From contig CM007320.1 in the NCBI GenBank assembly GCA_000333855.2, forward strand, positions 1,301,911 through 1,365,910: a stretch of 64,000 nt of DNA. Direction: 5' to 3'. The position numbers were made by a program, and so were the translations under genes. This stretch comes from Endotrypanum monterogeii. Lineage: Eukaryota > Euglenozoa > Kinetoplastea > Trypanosomatida > Trypanosomatidae. The notes under the pieces are model-generated. The model did not search any database and had not been told where the DNA came from. It saw nothing but the letters and a program-made list of their open reading frames with translations. Below, piece by piece: positions 19,592 to 31,792 of this stretch; position 1 is the first letter of the stretch; the number at the start of each line of letters is the position of its first letter.

Positions 19592-22500
19592 CTAGACTGT
19601 GCGTGTCGGCTGCGACACAGCCTCTGGCACCCCCTTGACGTTATGAATACCGCCAGCAACCCCCTCTTGTGTCCCCTGTGACGGTCTACGACGAGTGTCG
19701 CGCCGGCGTACATGGTCAAAGTGGCATGAGTCCCCATGACCTTCATCGATATACAAGCAGCCTAGCGACCCTGTAGCGGAAAGGAGTCGCTCCGCTGATC
19801 GGAGCAAATCTACAAGCTCAATGTAAATAGTATGCTCAAGTCGCAGATCCCCGTACTCTCGAGCCATTCCGATGCACCGCACCATGTTCTCCAGGAGGGC
19901 TGGGTTAGCCATGTTAGAATAAAGCAGAGTGCTCACCTGATTCGCCAGGACCGATCGCAGCAGCCGGCCAAGGGCCAACACGAATGTGGTATAGAGAGCC
20001 ACGATACCTATGCCTTTGAGCAGCGAGATGCCGATGACTACTGTGTCCGAGACAATCACCATGTACATCGGTGTCCGCGCGATGTGATGGCCACTATCAC
20101 CAGGGACATCCTCGTAGTTGAAGTCGTTGCACCCTTCCCCTTTCGTCAGACACCGCCACTCCGCGACAGTGCTAGTGTTCTCAGAGGGAGTATTGCCTTC
20201 CGGGAAAAGCGGTACACAGTGCAGGCACCAGTAGCGCACCAGCGAGTGTAGAGAGGCATCTCTGTCGTGGTTCAGCTCAAGCGTGCAGTTATGCTGGTTA
20301 CGATGTGGGAATTGTCGGTTCACCGGGAGGCCATTGAGCTGACTAGCACGGTTGAAGAGAAACGGGCTGTAGAAAAAGGGCAAAGAGGCATTGCCGACGA
20401 TGGTGCTGCCGCCTTGAGCACTTACCGCCGCTGCTGCTGTAGTGTTCCCCGCTTCCCGACTCAAGATATCGGCTAGTTCCTGCGCGGTATCCCACGGAAT
20501 GACCCAGTTGCTCACCTGAGATACCACCGTCGCACCTGCGCCATCACTTACGCTGCGAGAAACCTCCAGTGTCTGCAGTATGTGAGCGTTGGACTGGTTC
20601 AGCGCTGATGCACGGAGGCCGTCCAATACATGCTGCAGTGCCTGCGGGCTGGCCATCCACAAGTTGCTACTGCACGACGTGAACTCCATCAGCTGCATAT
20701 TTTTCCCCTCCGCCAGGAGGCCATACGAGCCAAGCGTGGGGCGAGTACGCTCAATCCACGTCCACCAGCTCTCCGGCGTTGTGACATTCTCATGCACAGT
20801 CGTCGTGAAGAAATCGTAGGCGCCGAAAAAGGATAGCTGAAGGCGGAGCTGTGTGGCGCGGTTCGCCACGGTGGATGGGTTGTAGGTAGAGTAGTAGAGC
20901 AGCGGTCCCAATAGGGCCAAGAAGACCAAGGCAATGTAGCTCACACCGAACGCCCATTTGAGATACGGGGCCACGGCGTCACCGAGTTTCTCACGATCAC
21001 GGCGCTTTGTCAGATAGCGTTCTCGGCACTGGTAGATATACACGTAGATGTCCTCCACTGTCAAGTACTCCTCCAGACTCAGAGAGGTCCTCAAAACCGT
21101 CCAGTCCACCAACGTGCGCACCTCCCACAGAAAGGGAAGTGCACGGAAGACCTTGAAGCAACTGTAGCTGATGAGACTGCCTGGGTGAGTCGTGAAGGAA
21201 TCACGACGCCGGTGCACTGGGAAGCCGCTGCGCACCTGCGTCACGGAGAACACAAGGGCAACAACCTTGAGAACAAAATAGACGTTGCCAGCGGCCTGCG
21301 CTGACACCGATATCGCATTCCGCCACCACCAGTACAAGAGAATATATGAGACCGAACAAACTGCGTTGGTGAGCGCCTTTAGTCGCATGCAACGCAGAAC
21401 ATACATAATGCGATCAATGACTAGTTGCAGCACATTCACACACAGCAGCAGTGCCATCGGGCCAGGGAGCAGGTTGTTGTGGACGTTGTCTTGCAGAGTT
21501 GCATTGTCATTGCCGGCGATATGTGGATAGAAAACGGCGCTTACCAGCAGCGCCAGAAAGTCGACGGATGTGTAGAAAGTGTACCAGTCCTCCCCAAGAC
21601 TCGATACGGTAAAGAGGTTTCTGTAGTAGTCGACAACAAAGGTGCACAGCGGGCAGTGGTTGCACGTGCCAGGCAAATGCAGTGGGGATGAGTCGGGTGC
21701 TGGAGGTACAGACTGCGGTACCATGACGGAGTTGTCAGTTGTGGGCGGGGTCGCGCCTTCAGCAGCTGACGACGGGCTCCCTTGCAGGACCACCATGTCG
21801 GTGCTGTCGCTATCCCGGTTGTGCTGGTATTCTGCGTATACCCCGTGGATGATGCAAACACGATCATGGAGCAGTAGCACCCCCATCGTCACCAAATCCA
21901 TCCAGGCCGTATCATAACAGAGGGTACCGTGTGAGGATTCATTGCGCTGGGTCGCTTGGCTGTCGACACTGCGGCAGCTATGCTTCCTCAAGGGGAGCAG
22001 AGTCCATGAGAGCGCTGTAGTCATGGTCGAGCTTCTACTCTCTAAAGATGTCCACATCACGGCTGCCGTCTTTAATAGAATCCCCGCCATGAGATAAACG
22101 CCGAAGGCTTTGTACACCACACGCGGGGCGTTGGGGTAGTACGCAAGGGCCATCTGGATTACGTAACCCAGCCCCACAAGCTCCCATAAGCACCCAGTGA
22201 GGAGCGAATGGACAAGTGCACAGCCAAGCACGACAAGAGAGGTGTGCCGCAGAGCTACTTGAAGCGCGGTGAGCAGTGCGCGCTGACTGAGAAGACATAT
22301 CGTCGATACGGTGGAGTCGGCGGCGGGGGCGGGAAGACGGTGCTCGGCAGGGTGGTAGGTGTACTCTGTCAGTGCGATACAGAGTCGCCGCAACCATTTC
22401 ACACACTGCTGGCGCCATCGAATGGGTGCGGGTGACTGTAGATGACCAGCTGACAAAGACGACCGTGGCCCCCCAGCGCTCCTGCCTTCTGCACCGGTAA

Positions 22501-25500
22501 ATGCCAGGGAAGGCTCTGGTAGCTTTTTTTCACGGACCAGCACTTCGCTCAGCTCCTCCGCCCTCACTACTGGTGTCAAGGGCAGCGGGGACAGCACTGC
22601 AACTTCAGCCCCTTCCGCCTCCTTGTTGTCGCCCTCCCTCACGTACTCGGGGCTCCTCTCTGCGAGCACACGATTTGCATCCGCTATGTTATTACCTGCG
22701 CGCAGCACATTGAGATACGCGCGTATTTCCTCGTCGATGCGCACCGCCTCCTGGGTTGCTCTTTCCCCGTGCATCAGCAGCTGCCGCTGCAAGGCCGCAT
22801 GCCGCGCTTCGCCTAGCCGACGCTCCTCGTCCTGCTCACGCAACAGAGCCCCACCCAACTCTGGGCAGTTATACACGCAGCTCTGCAGCCACATGAACAA
22901 GAACAGCAGGACATGCCAATGAGACAAAGCAAGCGCGTGGCCATCCACATGGGAAACATCCGGGGATAACCCTATCAGCAGCCCCACCCAGAGAGGTAGC
23001 CTCGGTATCGCGTCCCGCACGCAAGGACAGGCGACCACTAAAGAAAAAAAGGAAGAGGGGCATACAGAGCTACGATCAGTCGCCACCAGCGCCAAAACCT
23101 CCAATGCAGATCGACATGTTTGATTGCCAAGCCAAGCCCAGCGAGGAGCAGAATCACACTCAGTGCACAGGGTGACGACGACCGGGCAGAGCCGACGGCA
23201 ACAGAACCACACGCAACCAGCGGAACCAGACGCGCCACGCTCACGAGAAGGCCTCCCTTACATGGTGGAGCAGGGGTCCTCTCAAGAAACAATCCGTCAG
23301 GCTCCTCGGCATCCGCTTCGTCGCATCGAGGTGCATCAGCAATACTCAATAAAAAATGATGGGCTTCATCGGGTGACATTCGAGAAAATCGCTCTGAAGG
23401 GCGCCCACGATACTGGAGTGACCGCCCGCTACGGTGATGCAGCAAGTCGATGAGGTTCGGTCCGTGATTGTGGCGAAGGAGATGCTCACTTTCTAGGTCG
23501 CTTGGTGCACTGCTGCTGACTCGGAGCACAACGCACGCAGCGGCCGCAACCCCGCACACGCTTGACAGTGCCGCCCCCGTCTCTCCGTTCTTGATAGTGC
23601 CGCCAAGCAACCAAGGGTACATCGAAAGGGCATCCCAGAGAGGAAATACCGTGTGGAGCCAATGCAATGCATAGGCTAGCGCCATCAGGGCAGCAGTGGT
23701 CGCCATGAACACAACGAACACCCAGCGCCTCCGCTGGAGCACACCGCAGCTTCGCACGTCGGCAGAGACCCACACCACCAGAAGCAGTGCCCCCACCCCC
23801 CACCCCAGGGCGATTCTCTGAGTGAAGAGCAGCAGCACCAGGAGTAGCAGCAGGTACAGATGCGTTGCGCACATCCGTTGAAGTCGACACAACACCCTTA
23901 TTTGTTTCAAAATGGAAGCCGACATGTCGTCCACTTCCCATCGCACCAAAAAATTGCACTGCAACTGTATGGATTGCAGGACACTAATTAGCAACGGGAC
24001 TGCAGCGACACGCAGAGTAGACGGAATATCTGTAACCGAACTAATAGGAGGCGAGAGCCTCCACAGACCAATCAGCTCTGCCGGAGATACGCCAAGCCTT
24101 GTCTCGGTATCCATCCACGCGGGGGAAAACCAAAGTTGGTACGCGCATTGCAGAGCGACGTGCACAGCTGCCACGCCAAGGGTCCAGCAAGGAAAAACAC
24201 CGAGTCCCGGGCCAACCAGGTAGAGCGCGGCGAGAATGCTCGGCCGCTGCAAGGCAGCGTAGACAATTCCGGTAAGAAGAACTGAATGGATGATTGGAGA
24301 AAGTAACCACATACCCCATGCAAGTGCCCGTTGACGCACAGAAGGCGACGTCTCCGACGCGTCATTGGCAGGGGATGAGTTTGGTGGTGATATGAGCGAG
24401 CTCGGCAAGGAGTGTGGTCCAGGGGAAGCTGTCGTGAGAACAATAACAAGCCACCAGGGAATGGAGAGTGGAGTGAGCCACTTCTCAGAGTCGGAAGGGA
24501 GCCCGATGTCCTGTGCACAGCGCACTTCCGACCCTGGTGGGCAGCCGAGAGCGTGCAGAATTTTACGGATCTGTGGCTGCACCGGCCCGAATTCCGCTGT
24601 CAGCATGCCCATCAGCACGACCCCACAGTAGCCGACCACGAGGTAGCGGTGCCACACGTAGGCAAGCCTGGGCCACCGCAAGTGCTGCAGGAGGGCTGGA
24701 ACATAAAGAAGAAGAATCAGAACCGTGACACTTACGCTTCTTGGGAGCAGCAACGTGATCCACGCAAGTACCGCGACGCTGGCAACTTGGTGCACTGTGC
24801 GGAAGATGTTCGCCCAGTGGCAACGGAAGACGAGGCACTGCGACACCTCTGCCCATCCGGTAAGACATCGGGGTTTATAACGGCTACACCACAGAAGCAC
24901 GAGTTGTGTATAGATGTACGGTGTACAGTCTTCCCATGAAATGGGTGTGAGTCCCTTGTTGCTGAGGTCCATATTGGTGAAATGTGACTGTGGGAGAGCG
25001 AAGAGGGGGCGATGCTGCTGCCGCACCGGATTCGGTTTCTGCTCGCTGCCGACGGTAAACACGCGATGGAAAAGCTGCACACCGAGAAGGAAGACGACCC
25101 ACACTGGCGGCACCGTGCGGACCCCGCGATACAGAACGGCGTTGTAGCCGATCACACTGACCCCGAGCGACAGTATCAGACATGTGGCATGCAGAAAATC
25201 CATAGTTGGGCCACTGGTGCCGAGCACAAACATGCTAAGGATGACAGCATAAGTGTAGAGGGGACCACTCGCGAGAAAATGAATCACCTCCTTCGCCGTC
25301 AGGCCGCCCCGCGAGGCGACAGGAGAAGAGGAGCTCTCCTCTGGCGAGAAAACCGCACAGAGAGCGTCAAGCTCGACTGCGATAGGTGAACGTCCCATGG
25401 AGACCTCGAAGAGCCGGTGTAGCTTTTTTCGGTCTGGCGCGGCATTGTGCAGTTCAGCGCGAAGCCATGTCACCTGCACAGAATCCACAGGGGGGACCTC

Positions 25501-27102
25501 GGCATCGGCAGAGAACTCCATCCGGATTGCACCCGAGTCCGGTGGTGCGATGATGCTCGAACCTTGGCCAGCGCTGCTGTTGCTGCTACTAGCCCCTACT
25601 CTGCATGTGGTGCAGACGTATATGCCTAGAAAAAGGGCTATGAGATGTTCAGTGGTAACTTGCGTTACCACTGCACGAACATCATCCGGGAACGCAGGCC
25701 CTGCTGGAGCCCACTGCCCCCAGACTGCAGTGCGAGAATTGCCCAACAACATTTGGTTTATGTACTGGAGGAGAATCGCACAACAAAGGGCAACCAGTAC
25801 ACCTACGAAGGCGACGCGGAGTCCCAAGGATGGCGCCATCGGTCTCTCCACCAGCCCACCAGCGCAGCTGCAGAAATGAATGAGCCACACTGTTATCGAC
25901 ACGAGGCTGGGGTAGTGAACTGCGTACGCTAGTAGTGATGTGATACATACGATGGCGACTACTTGCGAGATTTGTCGATGTTGGCTACCCAGCACACGCT
26001 CACCTGCGAGCATCGAGGTCCCCGAGTCATCTGGTCTGGAAGCGCGCGGCAACCGTTCATTCTCCTCGGAGAGGAGGCCAGATGCTTCTTCTCCAGCTGA
26101 CTCCTCTGCGCCAGTGTTACCATCTGCAGTGACTCTCCCGGGGGATGCCGCACCGCTGTGCACGGCGGTGGCGCCAATCGAAACACCGGACATCCCCACC
26201 ATCTGCACCACGAGGCGAAGCCCCTCGATAGTGTTCCATGCGACGGGGCCAATGCCAAAAAATCTGCACCAGTCACTTTGCGCCCTCGTGAACGTGAAAA
26301 AAATCCCGTTTTGTGAAGCACATACGAGAACAAGAACCATGGCGACAGCAGTGGCGAAGGTGTGAGAGGTTTGTCCATCTATCCACCGCCCACCTCGTAG
26401 GGCGGAGCGCCGCGGCTGCCGAGCGCGATGCTCTGCGTACAAGAAGCTTGCAAAAAACAAAAATGTAAACCCTTCGAGAAAAAATCCAACCACGCTCGGT
26501 TTAGCGGCCCAGGCGGTGGCCCAGCTACAGAGGAGGAGAAGCGCCCTGGAGAAGATTCGGAAACCCGCGACTACCTTGCCGGCCCTGCGCGGAGGCATCA
26601 ACGTATCCTGATGAAGGCGCAAGCCTCCATTACGCAGCAAGACGCGACCGCGAAGAGTGCGCATCAGGACTAGAAGGTATGCACCCAGGACGACTGTAGT
26701 CACTCCCGGGCATAACATTGTATTGATATAATCCCCAGTGTCCCACTGTTGAACGCCGAGGAGAGCCCAGAGGGGGTAGAGAGGACCCCATGAGACCATC
26801 TGCACCCCCGTCCCATTGTACTGCAACATCCAGAGTCCGTTTGCGATAACATTGCAGACTGCCGAGGTCGCCAGGAAGAAAATCTGAATTCTCCAGAGAC
26901 GCACAGGGAACAGGCGATGTCCGAGGAGTGCGGTGCGCTGGGTACTGCAGTAAATTAAGGCCCCGAGCAGCCATACAGGAGCTCGCAGACTGGCACTAGA
27001 AATGATGGCTAGAAGAAAAAAGACAGTGTTAAGCACGGCCGCCTGCCGTCGGGAAATCGGCACCGGCTCTCTCTCCGCTGCGGTGAGATTGAGAGAGGAC
27101 AT
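19592..27102 (-). CDS. Piezo-type mechanosensitive ion channel (frameshifted)
   Basis: Repaired length is about 2,503 residues, the usual size of Piezo proteins. The ATG at 27102 starts MSSLNLTAAERE. Dozens of hydrophobic segments in groups of four fill residues 1-1950, as in the Piezo blade. Near residue 1985 comes LPFLWEVRTLVDWT followed by SLSLEEYLTVEDIYVYIYQCR, the Piezo anchor and post-anchor pattern. Then come an outer helix (GVSYIALVFLALLGPLLYYS), a large extracellular region that fits the cap (about 2080-2345, with several NxT/S sites), a last membrane segment (LYTTFVLALGRLLRS, near 2360) and a beam-side tail with YGDLRLEHTIYIELVDLLRSAERL. The reading breaks at the T7 run (plus-strand A's 23044-23050): the upstream frame stops at 23038 and the downstream frame is open across it. 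One extra T joins them as LPFFSLVVA. The channel would carry cations in response to membrane tension; its cell location is unknown. Confidence 0.88.
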
Positions 27103-27274
27103 CTGAATAAGCAAATAAACACTTATGTAGACAGTTTCTTTTTTTTTTTGTCTGTGTGCTCTGTCTTCAGATTTCGAGGCGTGTAGGTATGGAGGATATC
27201 ACAAATCACTGGACAGAGTGGAAAGCAGTTGTTACTCCCTCTCTACAAGGAACACGACGTTGTGTATCTCTCTC

Positions 27275-27306
<32 letters not shown>

Positions 27307-28397
27307 GCGGGGGGGGGGGGATGTTGTTGTATGTGTGATGAACTCTAGCGCATGCACGTGAACATCTATGGTGTTCGGTTCAGGGTGTAGTGCAGGCGAC
27401 CACGAGCAGTGAAGTAGTGGGCCGAAGCTCCCTGCATCGGCGCATGTGTTCAGTTTCCACTCGTGCGACGGAGACGAGAGAAGCGCCTCGTCTCGATAAA
27501 ACCAAACAGATGCAAAGCTTGGCCCTATCGACTACGAAAGCAAAATAAAGATGGTGCGCGGTATCAGAGCCAGGCGCTCGTCAACGCGTTTGTGTGCGCC
27601 CGTGATCAAAACTGCACAGAACCACACACAGAGACACATGCACCGCACCCAAGCAGTCGTACAGCGCTAATAGAACACGGTTGGGAAATAAAGGGCAAGG
27701 GAGCGAGGAAGTATGAAGCTGGAGAAAATGAAAAGAATGCAGACCGAGGGCCTTTCCGTAGTGAACTGTGCTGCCCACGGCGAGCGGCGGCAGTCTGCAT
27801 ACACTTTTGTACGAGTCCGTGAGTCGAAATAGGGACAGCAATGGAGAGGTAGATGGGTAGGTGTCAGATGAGAAAGATGACGTCTGACTGACGCTTATGT
27901 GCTCCTGGTGACCACCGTGGAGCACGAGCGCGAGTGAAGGGGAATATCAACCTGAAGGGAGAGAGTTCAAGTGTCCTTTAGACTCGAGCGCCTCCGCCGC
28001 CCGTCGCATTTTGACGTCCAGAAAAGTAATATATATATATATATATATATATATAAAGGGAGTGCGCACCGTAAATACAGCCAAAGCACTCAAGCCCCTC
28101 TCCCCCCCCTCAATGGGACACATCGGCCTCTGTACACACGCTTGGAACAGTCGATCGTATACTCGTTTACAGAACGTACCTGCCTCGGATATGTGTGTAT
28201 TACCCACTCTTGTGTGTGTATGGGGGAGGGAAGGGGGGGGAGGATGAACAACTACGCAGCTTAAAGCAACACCCACATGCACTGCAACGCGCACATCAAG
28301 TCACACGTCGTCACCTTGCTGGAGAAAATCCAAAAGGTGAGTTGAAGGCGAAAAGAAAAACGGCAGTGAAAACTGCTGTATTGACGCAAAACACTTT
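27103..28397. other. spacer upstream of Piezo-like gene
   Basis: No gene is seen. It holds a T-run at 27138-27149, (TG)n at 27278-27306 followed by a G run at 27309-27320, (TA)n at 28028-28055 and a C run near 28101-28108. Confidence 0.5.
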
Positions 28398-28985
28398 TCA
28401 CTTGTTGTACAAAGTCGACCGGGCACCCGTGATGAAGTCTGGTGTGCCCCAGCGACGCTGCAGCTTGCCGTGAGACTTGATAACATTCCACATATGTGTC
28501 TTGCGCCACTGGCTAAGAGACGTATTCTCGATGGTGTTGTCGGCGATGATGGCTTGGATACGCCCGTTCACGTATTCATCCATGGCAGTGCTGTCAGTTG
28601 CCTTTCCATTTTCCGTGTGCACACGCTGATTCCAGCGCATGACCTGCTCGCGTGATGGGTGCGACACGAAAACCCCGCCGTCCTCGAGCGCAAACAAGCG
28701 AAACGTCGAGGACAGTGTGCGCGTTGTTGCCACAAGACCGCGATTGTCGGCAAAAACATCTCGTTGCTCGGCGACCGTCGTAGCTGGTGGTGGTGGAGGC
28801 ACCGGCATCACCTTGAAGGAGCGATCCTTCTTAGGGGTGTAGACAGACATACCAAAGCCCCCGAAACCGTATCGAATGAAACCACGGTTGTAGACGCGGC
28901 CGTACCGTGTACCGGCATTTGGATGCTGTGCACGCTTTTTCTGATGAGACTGCACACGCAGCAGCGTCTGAGTAAAGCGTAGCAT
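28398..28985 (-). CDS. small basic protein of unknown function, probably mitochondrial
   Basis: The protein has 195 residues from the ATG at 28985. The start MLRFTQTLLRVQSHQKKRAQHPNAGTRYGRVYNRGFIRYGFGGFG is strongly basic and free of acidic residues for over 45 positions, as in mitochondrial presequences and mitoribosomal proteins. A Pro run (VMPVPPPPPATTV) follows, then a mixed helical region and a basic tail with GKLQRRWGTPDFITGARSTLYNK. I do not recognise the family. Small basic mitochondrial proteins of this kind in trypanosomatids are often mitoribosome-specific subunits, which is a guess. The frame is intact and codon use matches its neighbours. Confidence 0.75.
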   Translation of the reverse strand: MLRFTQTLLRVQSHQKKRAQHPNAGTRYGRVYNRGFIRYGFGGFGMSVYTPKKDRSFKVMPVPPPPPATTVAEQRDVFADNRGLVATTRTLSSTFRLFALEDGGVFVSHPSREQVMRWNQRVHTENGKATDSTAMDEYVNGRIQAIIADNTIENTSLSQWRKTHMWNVIKSHGKLQRRWGTPDFITGARSTLYNK

Positions 28986-29271
28986 AATGGTGTCGTGGTG
29001 TCAGGGTTCCGGTCTGAGGGTACCCGAAGCCAAAAGATCTGAACGGGGTGAGCCGATATATATGTTGATAGAAAAAGGAGCAGCGGCAAGAAAGGCAACG
29101 GCCTCGGTATCGGAGGCGACTTCGCTCGCACTTATTTCTCCCTTCCTTTTCCTTCCCTCTAGTGATGGTAAAAAAAAAAAAATTTAAATTGGTAGTGGAA
29201 AAGCGAGCAAGTGCGGGGGTTGCAGTGCGAACAGAAGAAAAAGGAGAGGGGTAAGTTAGTTAAGGGTTGCA

Positions 29272-29302
<31 letters not shown>

Positions 29303-29783
29303 AGCAAGGATTGTGAGGGTAACAAATAGGAAGCCGACGTGCGCACACGGGCGGAACATACACGACGCATAGGAGGAGAAATTAAGATAAAAGCGGAGAG
29401 TCCTCCCATCAGTGCAGAATGATCCGCTAACAGTCCGTCGCAGAGGGAGACCTGTTCGCTAGCAAACTCCCAGGACGGTGTGACCGAGGTTATCCATGCA
29501 GATAATGGTGGGAGGGCTGCTAGCAGGCACGTCCTCAGGGGAGGGTGGAGAGGGGCGGTTACACAACACGAAACGATTTCTTTGCGAGTAAAAAAGTTTA
29601 GGGCGGTGCAATCACCCCACTCAATCACGCCTCCGTTTCGTTTTAGCTCCTTTATATGGATATGGCTACGGATTTGTCCCAGGAGGGGGGTTGTTGTTGT
29701 TGTTGTTGTTGCAAGTCTACGCGGACTCTTCACTCTGCAAGCTCAGGTGTTGCTGGTGGCACGGACGCACGGTCAGAAAACCC

Positions 29784-29820
<37 letters not shown>

Positions 29821-29890
29821 ATGCATTGGGGAGGGACTTGCACCCTCAGATCACCTAGCAGCGGTTAGCAAGAGTGCAGCCCAGAACGAC
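28986..29890. other. spacer with TA array and GTT repeat
   Basis: No gene is seen. It holds (TA)n at 29272-29299, a (GTT)n run at about 29690-29711, and a compound (TA)n-(TG)n at 29784-29821. Confidence 0.5.
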
Positions 29891-30283
29891 CTAGTCACCG
29901 CGTGTCTGTCGAATAGCCTTCACCTTTTCTAGCACATTGTCTCTTCCATCTTCCATCTCTGCCGCGGCGGAGTCGTGTGCATGAGCAACTCTCATTAAAA
30001 GTGAATCCACCTCTTCCTGAAGCATCGTCGCACGCTCCTGTGCTGCTCTCACATCACGCGCCATATCTTCGTCCAGTTGCATTAGACCTGAAGCGGCATC
30101 CACTGGTGGCGGTGCGTGCGTCGCATGGGACTGCAGCGGTGCACGATGCTGCGAAGGCATCTCCACCGCCGCCTCGCTAGAGAGCCCGGGAATCCCTGCC
30201 TCTGAGGCCAGGGCTATTGAATTCATTTTGTTTTGGTTTTCACTTCTTGTTTGCAGCAATCGACTCGGCTTTGTAGGTGCCAT
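29891..30283 (-). CDS. small coiled-coil protein of unknown function
   Basis: The protein has 130 residues from the ATG at 30283 (MAPTKPSRLLQTRSENQNKM); a second ATG 20 codons on (30223, MNSIALASEAG) is a possible alternative start. The N-terminal half is Ala/Pro/Ser-rich and likely disordered. Residues about 66-125 form one amphipathic helix or coiled coil (LMQLDEDMARDVRAAQERATMLQEEVDSLLMRV). I do not recognise the family. The size and late coiled coil are like small subunits of multi-protein scaffolds such as tethering or kinetochore complexes, but nothing ties it to one. Confidence 0.65.
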   Translation of the reverse strand: MAPTKPSRLLQTRSENQNKMNSIALASEAGIPGLSSEAAVEMPSQHRAPLQSHATHAPPPVDAASGLMQLDEDMARDVRAAQERATMLQEEVDSLLMRVAHAHDSAAAEMEDGRDNVLEKVKAIRQTRGD

Positions 30284-30993
30284 GGTGATGGCGCAGTGGC
30301 GATACGGGGAAACAAAGCGGAAGGGGGGGGGGAGAAGAAAGGGGCAAGAGTCATCAAGTCCCGGCGGTATCGACTTGGGGTACACACGGTGAGGGGCTGT
30401 TCATATATGGGTATGTGCGTAGGTGAGTAAGGGGGAGAGGGGTTGTGGCATCGTGAGCCCTGTCATTCCCGTCTGATACCTTCCCTCAAAGCCACATATA
30501 GTGAGCCCATGTAAGGGACTTGTGTGGAGTGTGATGGTGAGCCACGCGCTCGAGGAGAAACGACTTGCGCTCCCCATCCCCCCTCCCCCCTTGCGCCTAC
30601 ATCGGTACCATCACAAGTTCTGTGTGTTTGTGTGTATATGTGTGTGTGTGTGGGGGGGTCCTGTTAGGCGCCGTGATGAGCTGGGCACTTTGACACTGAT
30701 CGCAAACAAAGGGAATGCGGCGACAGGTAACACGTGTCGATGACCACCTCACTGACAACAGGAGCACCTGACTATGAGTGAAGCGCAGAAGAGATGAGTC
30801 TTCAAAACAAAAAACAAACAAACAAAAAAACAAACACAGTAAATCGCCAGGAGGGTGCCCCTTTCTCCTTGATCTGTCGTTTGTCTCCCGCTCGGCGCAG
30901 ATGTTCTCCCTACCCCCGCCCCCCCCCCTCTCCCCTCCTCCTCGAGTATCTTTATAAGCGCTCAGCCATCAATGAATTCAGAGTGCTGGACAA
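30284..30993. other. spacer between coiled-coil and bromodomain genes
   Basis: No gene is seen. It contains a G run at 30323-30332, a compound (TG)n-G run at about 30619-30657, an AAACAAAC-type repeat at 30806-30836 and a C run at 30916-30929. Confidence 0.5.
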
Positions 30994-31665
30994 CTAGCTC
31001 CGCGTGCGAGACTTGGAGTAGTTGTCCACGATGCGCTCCAGATTTCGGAAGTGCTTTCGCTTGAGCATATCAAAATTCACAGCACCCGTCTCGTCAATTG
31101 AAGTGGGGTCGTCACGGCGTAGGTACTCAGCGATATTATCGATCAGCTGCTGTTCCTGCATCGATTCAATGACCCGAAAGAGGCGTTCCGCTTCCTCGAC
31201 TGTGATGCGCTGATCGTCTTGGTGGGCGCGACGGATTCGATCTAACGCTGAGCGGCACTTGCCTGCCTCGGTGGCCAGGAGCGAGTTTGCGCCGTTGAAG
31301 GCAATGCAGTTCTTCCAGATCAGCTCTATGTCTTCCATCACCTGCAAGGCAGTGGAATAGATGTCACCTTTCACAATGTTATCGAGAATGTGCCGAAGGC
31401 TCATGGGTGATTTCACTACGTCGTAGTAGGTAAATATCTCCTGCGTCAGAGCGTTGACTGGTTCGCGAAACCATACAGAGCTCTCCTCCTCATTATACAG
31501 CTTGTAGATGCAGTGGTACAGCTCAGCCACCTCGGGGATAGTCTCCAACGACTGACGATGGGCGTGCTTGCCACTCGGCAGCGGACGTGGGTGCTTCAAG
31601 GCACAATCGATGTACTGCAACCAGTAATCAATTTTACCCAGTGCATCACCGGGTTGAGATGACAT
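30994..31665 (-). CDS. bromodomain protein with ET-like C-terminus (BDF family)
   Basis: The protein has 223 residues from the ATG at 31665. Residues about 45-145 make a bromodomain: ETIPEVAELYHCIYKLY (helix Z), WFREPVNALTQEIFTYYDVVKSPMSLRHILDNI (ZA loop with the P-x-D/V-Y-x-x-V-x-x-P-M-x-L pattern), and IELIWKNCIAFNGANSLL, where the Asn of FNGAN would bind acetyl-lysine. Residues about 153-218 (VEEAERLFRVIESMQEQQLIDNIAEYLRRDDP...DETGAVNFDMLKRKHFRNLERIVDNY) resemble an extra-terminal (NET) domain. Together this is a minimal single-bromodomain BET-like layout. Trypanosomatids have several bromodomain factors, concentrated at transcription start regions on acetylated histones; which number this is cannot be read from sequence alone. 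It acts in the nucleus. Confidence 0.88.
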   Translation of the reverse strand: MSSQPGDALGKIDYWLQYIDCALKHPRPLPSGKHAHRQSLETIPEVAELYHCIYKLYNEEESSVWFREPVNALTQEIFTYYDVVKSPMSLRHILDNIVKGDIYSTALQVMEDIELIWKNCIAFNGANSLLATEAGKCRSALDRIRRAHQDDQRITVEEAERLFRVIESMQEQQLIDNIAEYLRRDDPTSIDETGAVNFDMLKRKHFRNLERIVDNYSKSRTRS

Positions 31666-31758
31666 GGCGAAAACGATATATAAATATATGGCTACACAAG
31701 ATGGAGAAGGAGAGGAAGAGGGGGTGATATGCTGACGAAGCGTCTCTCCTCTCTTCCC

Positions 31759-31792
<34 letters not shown>

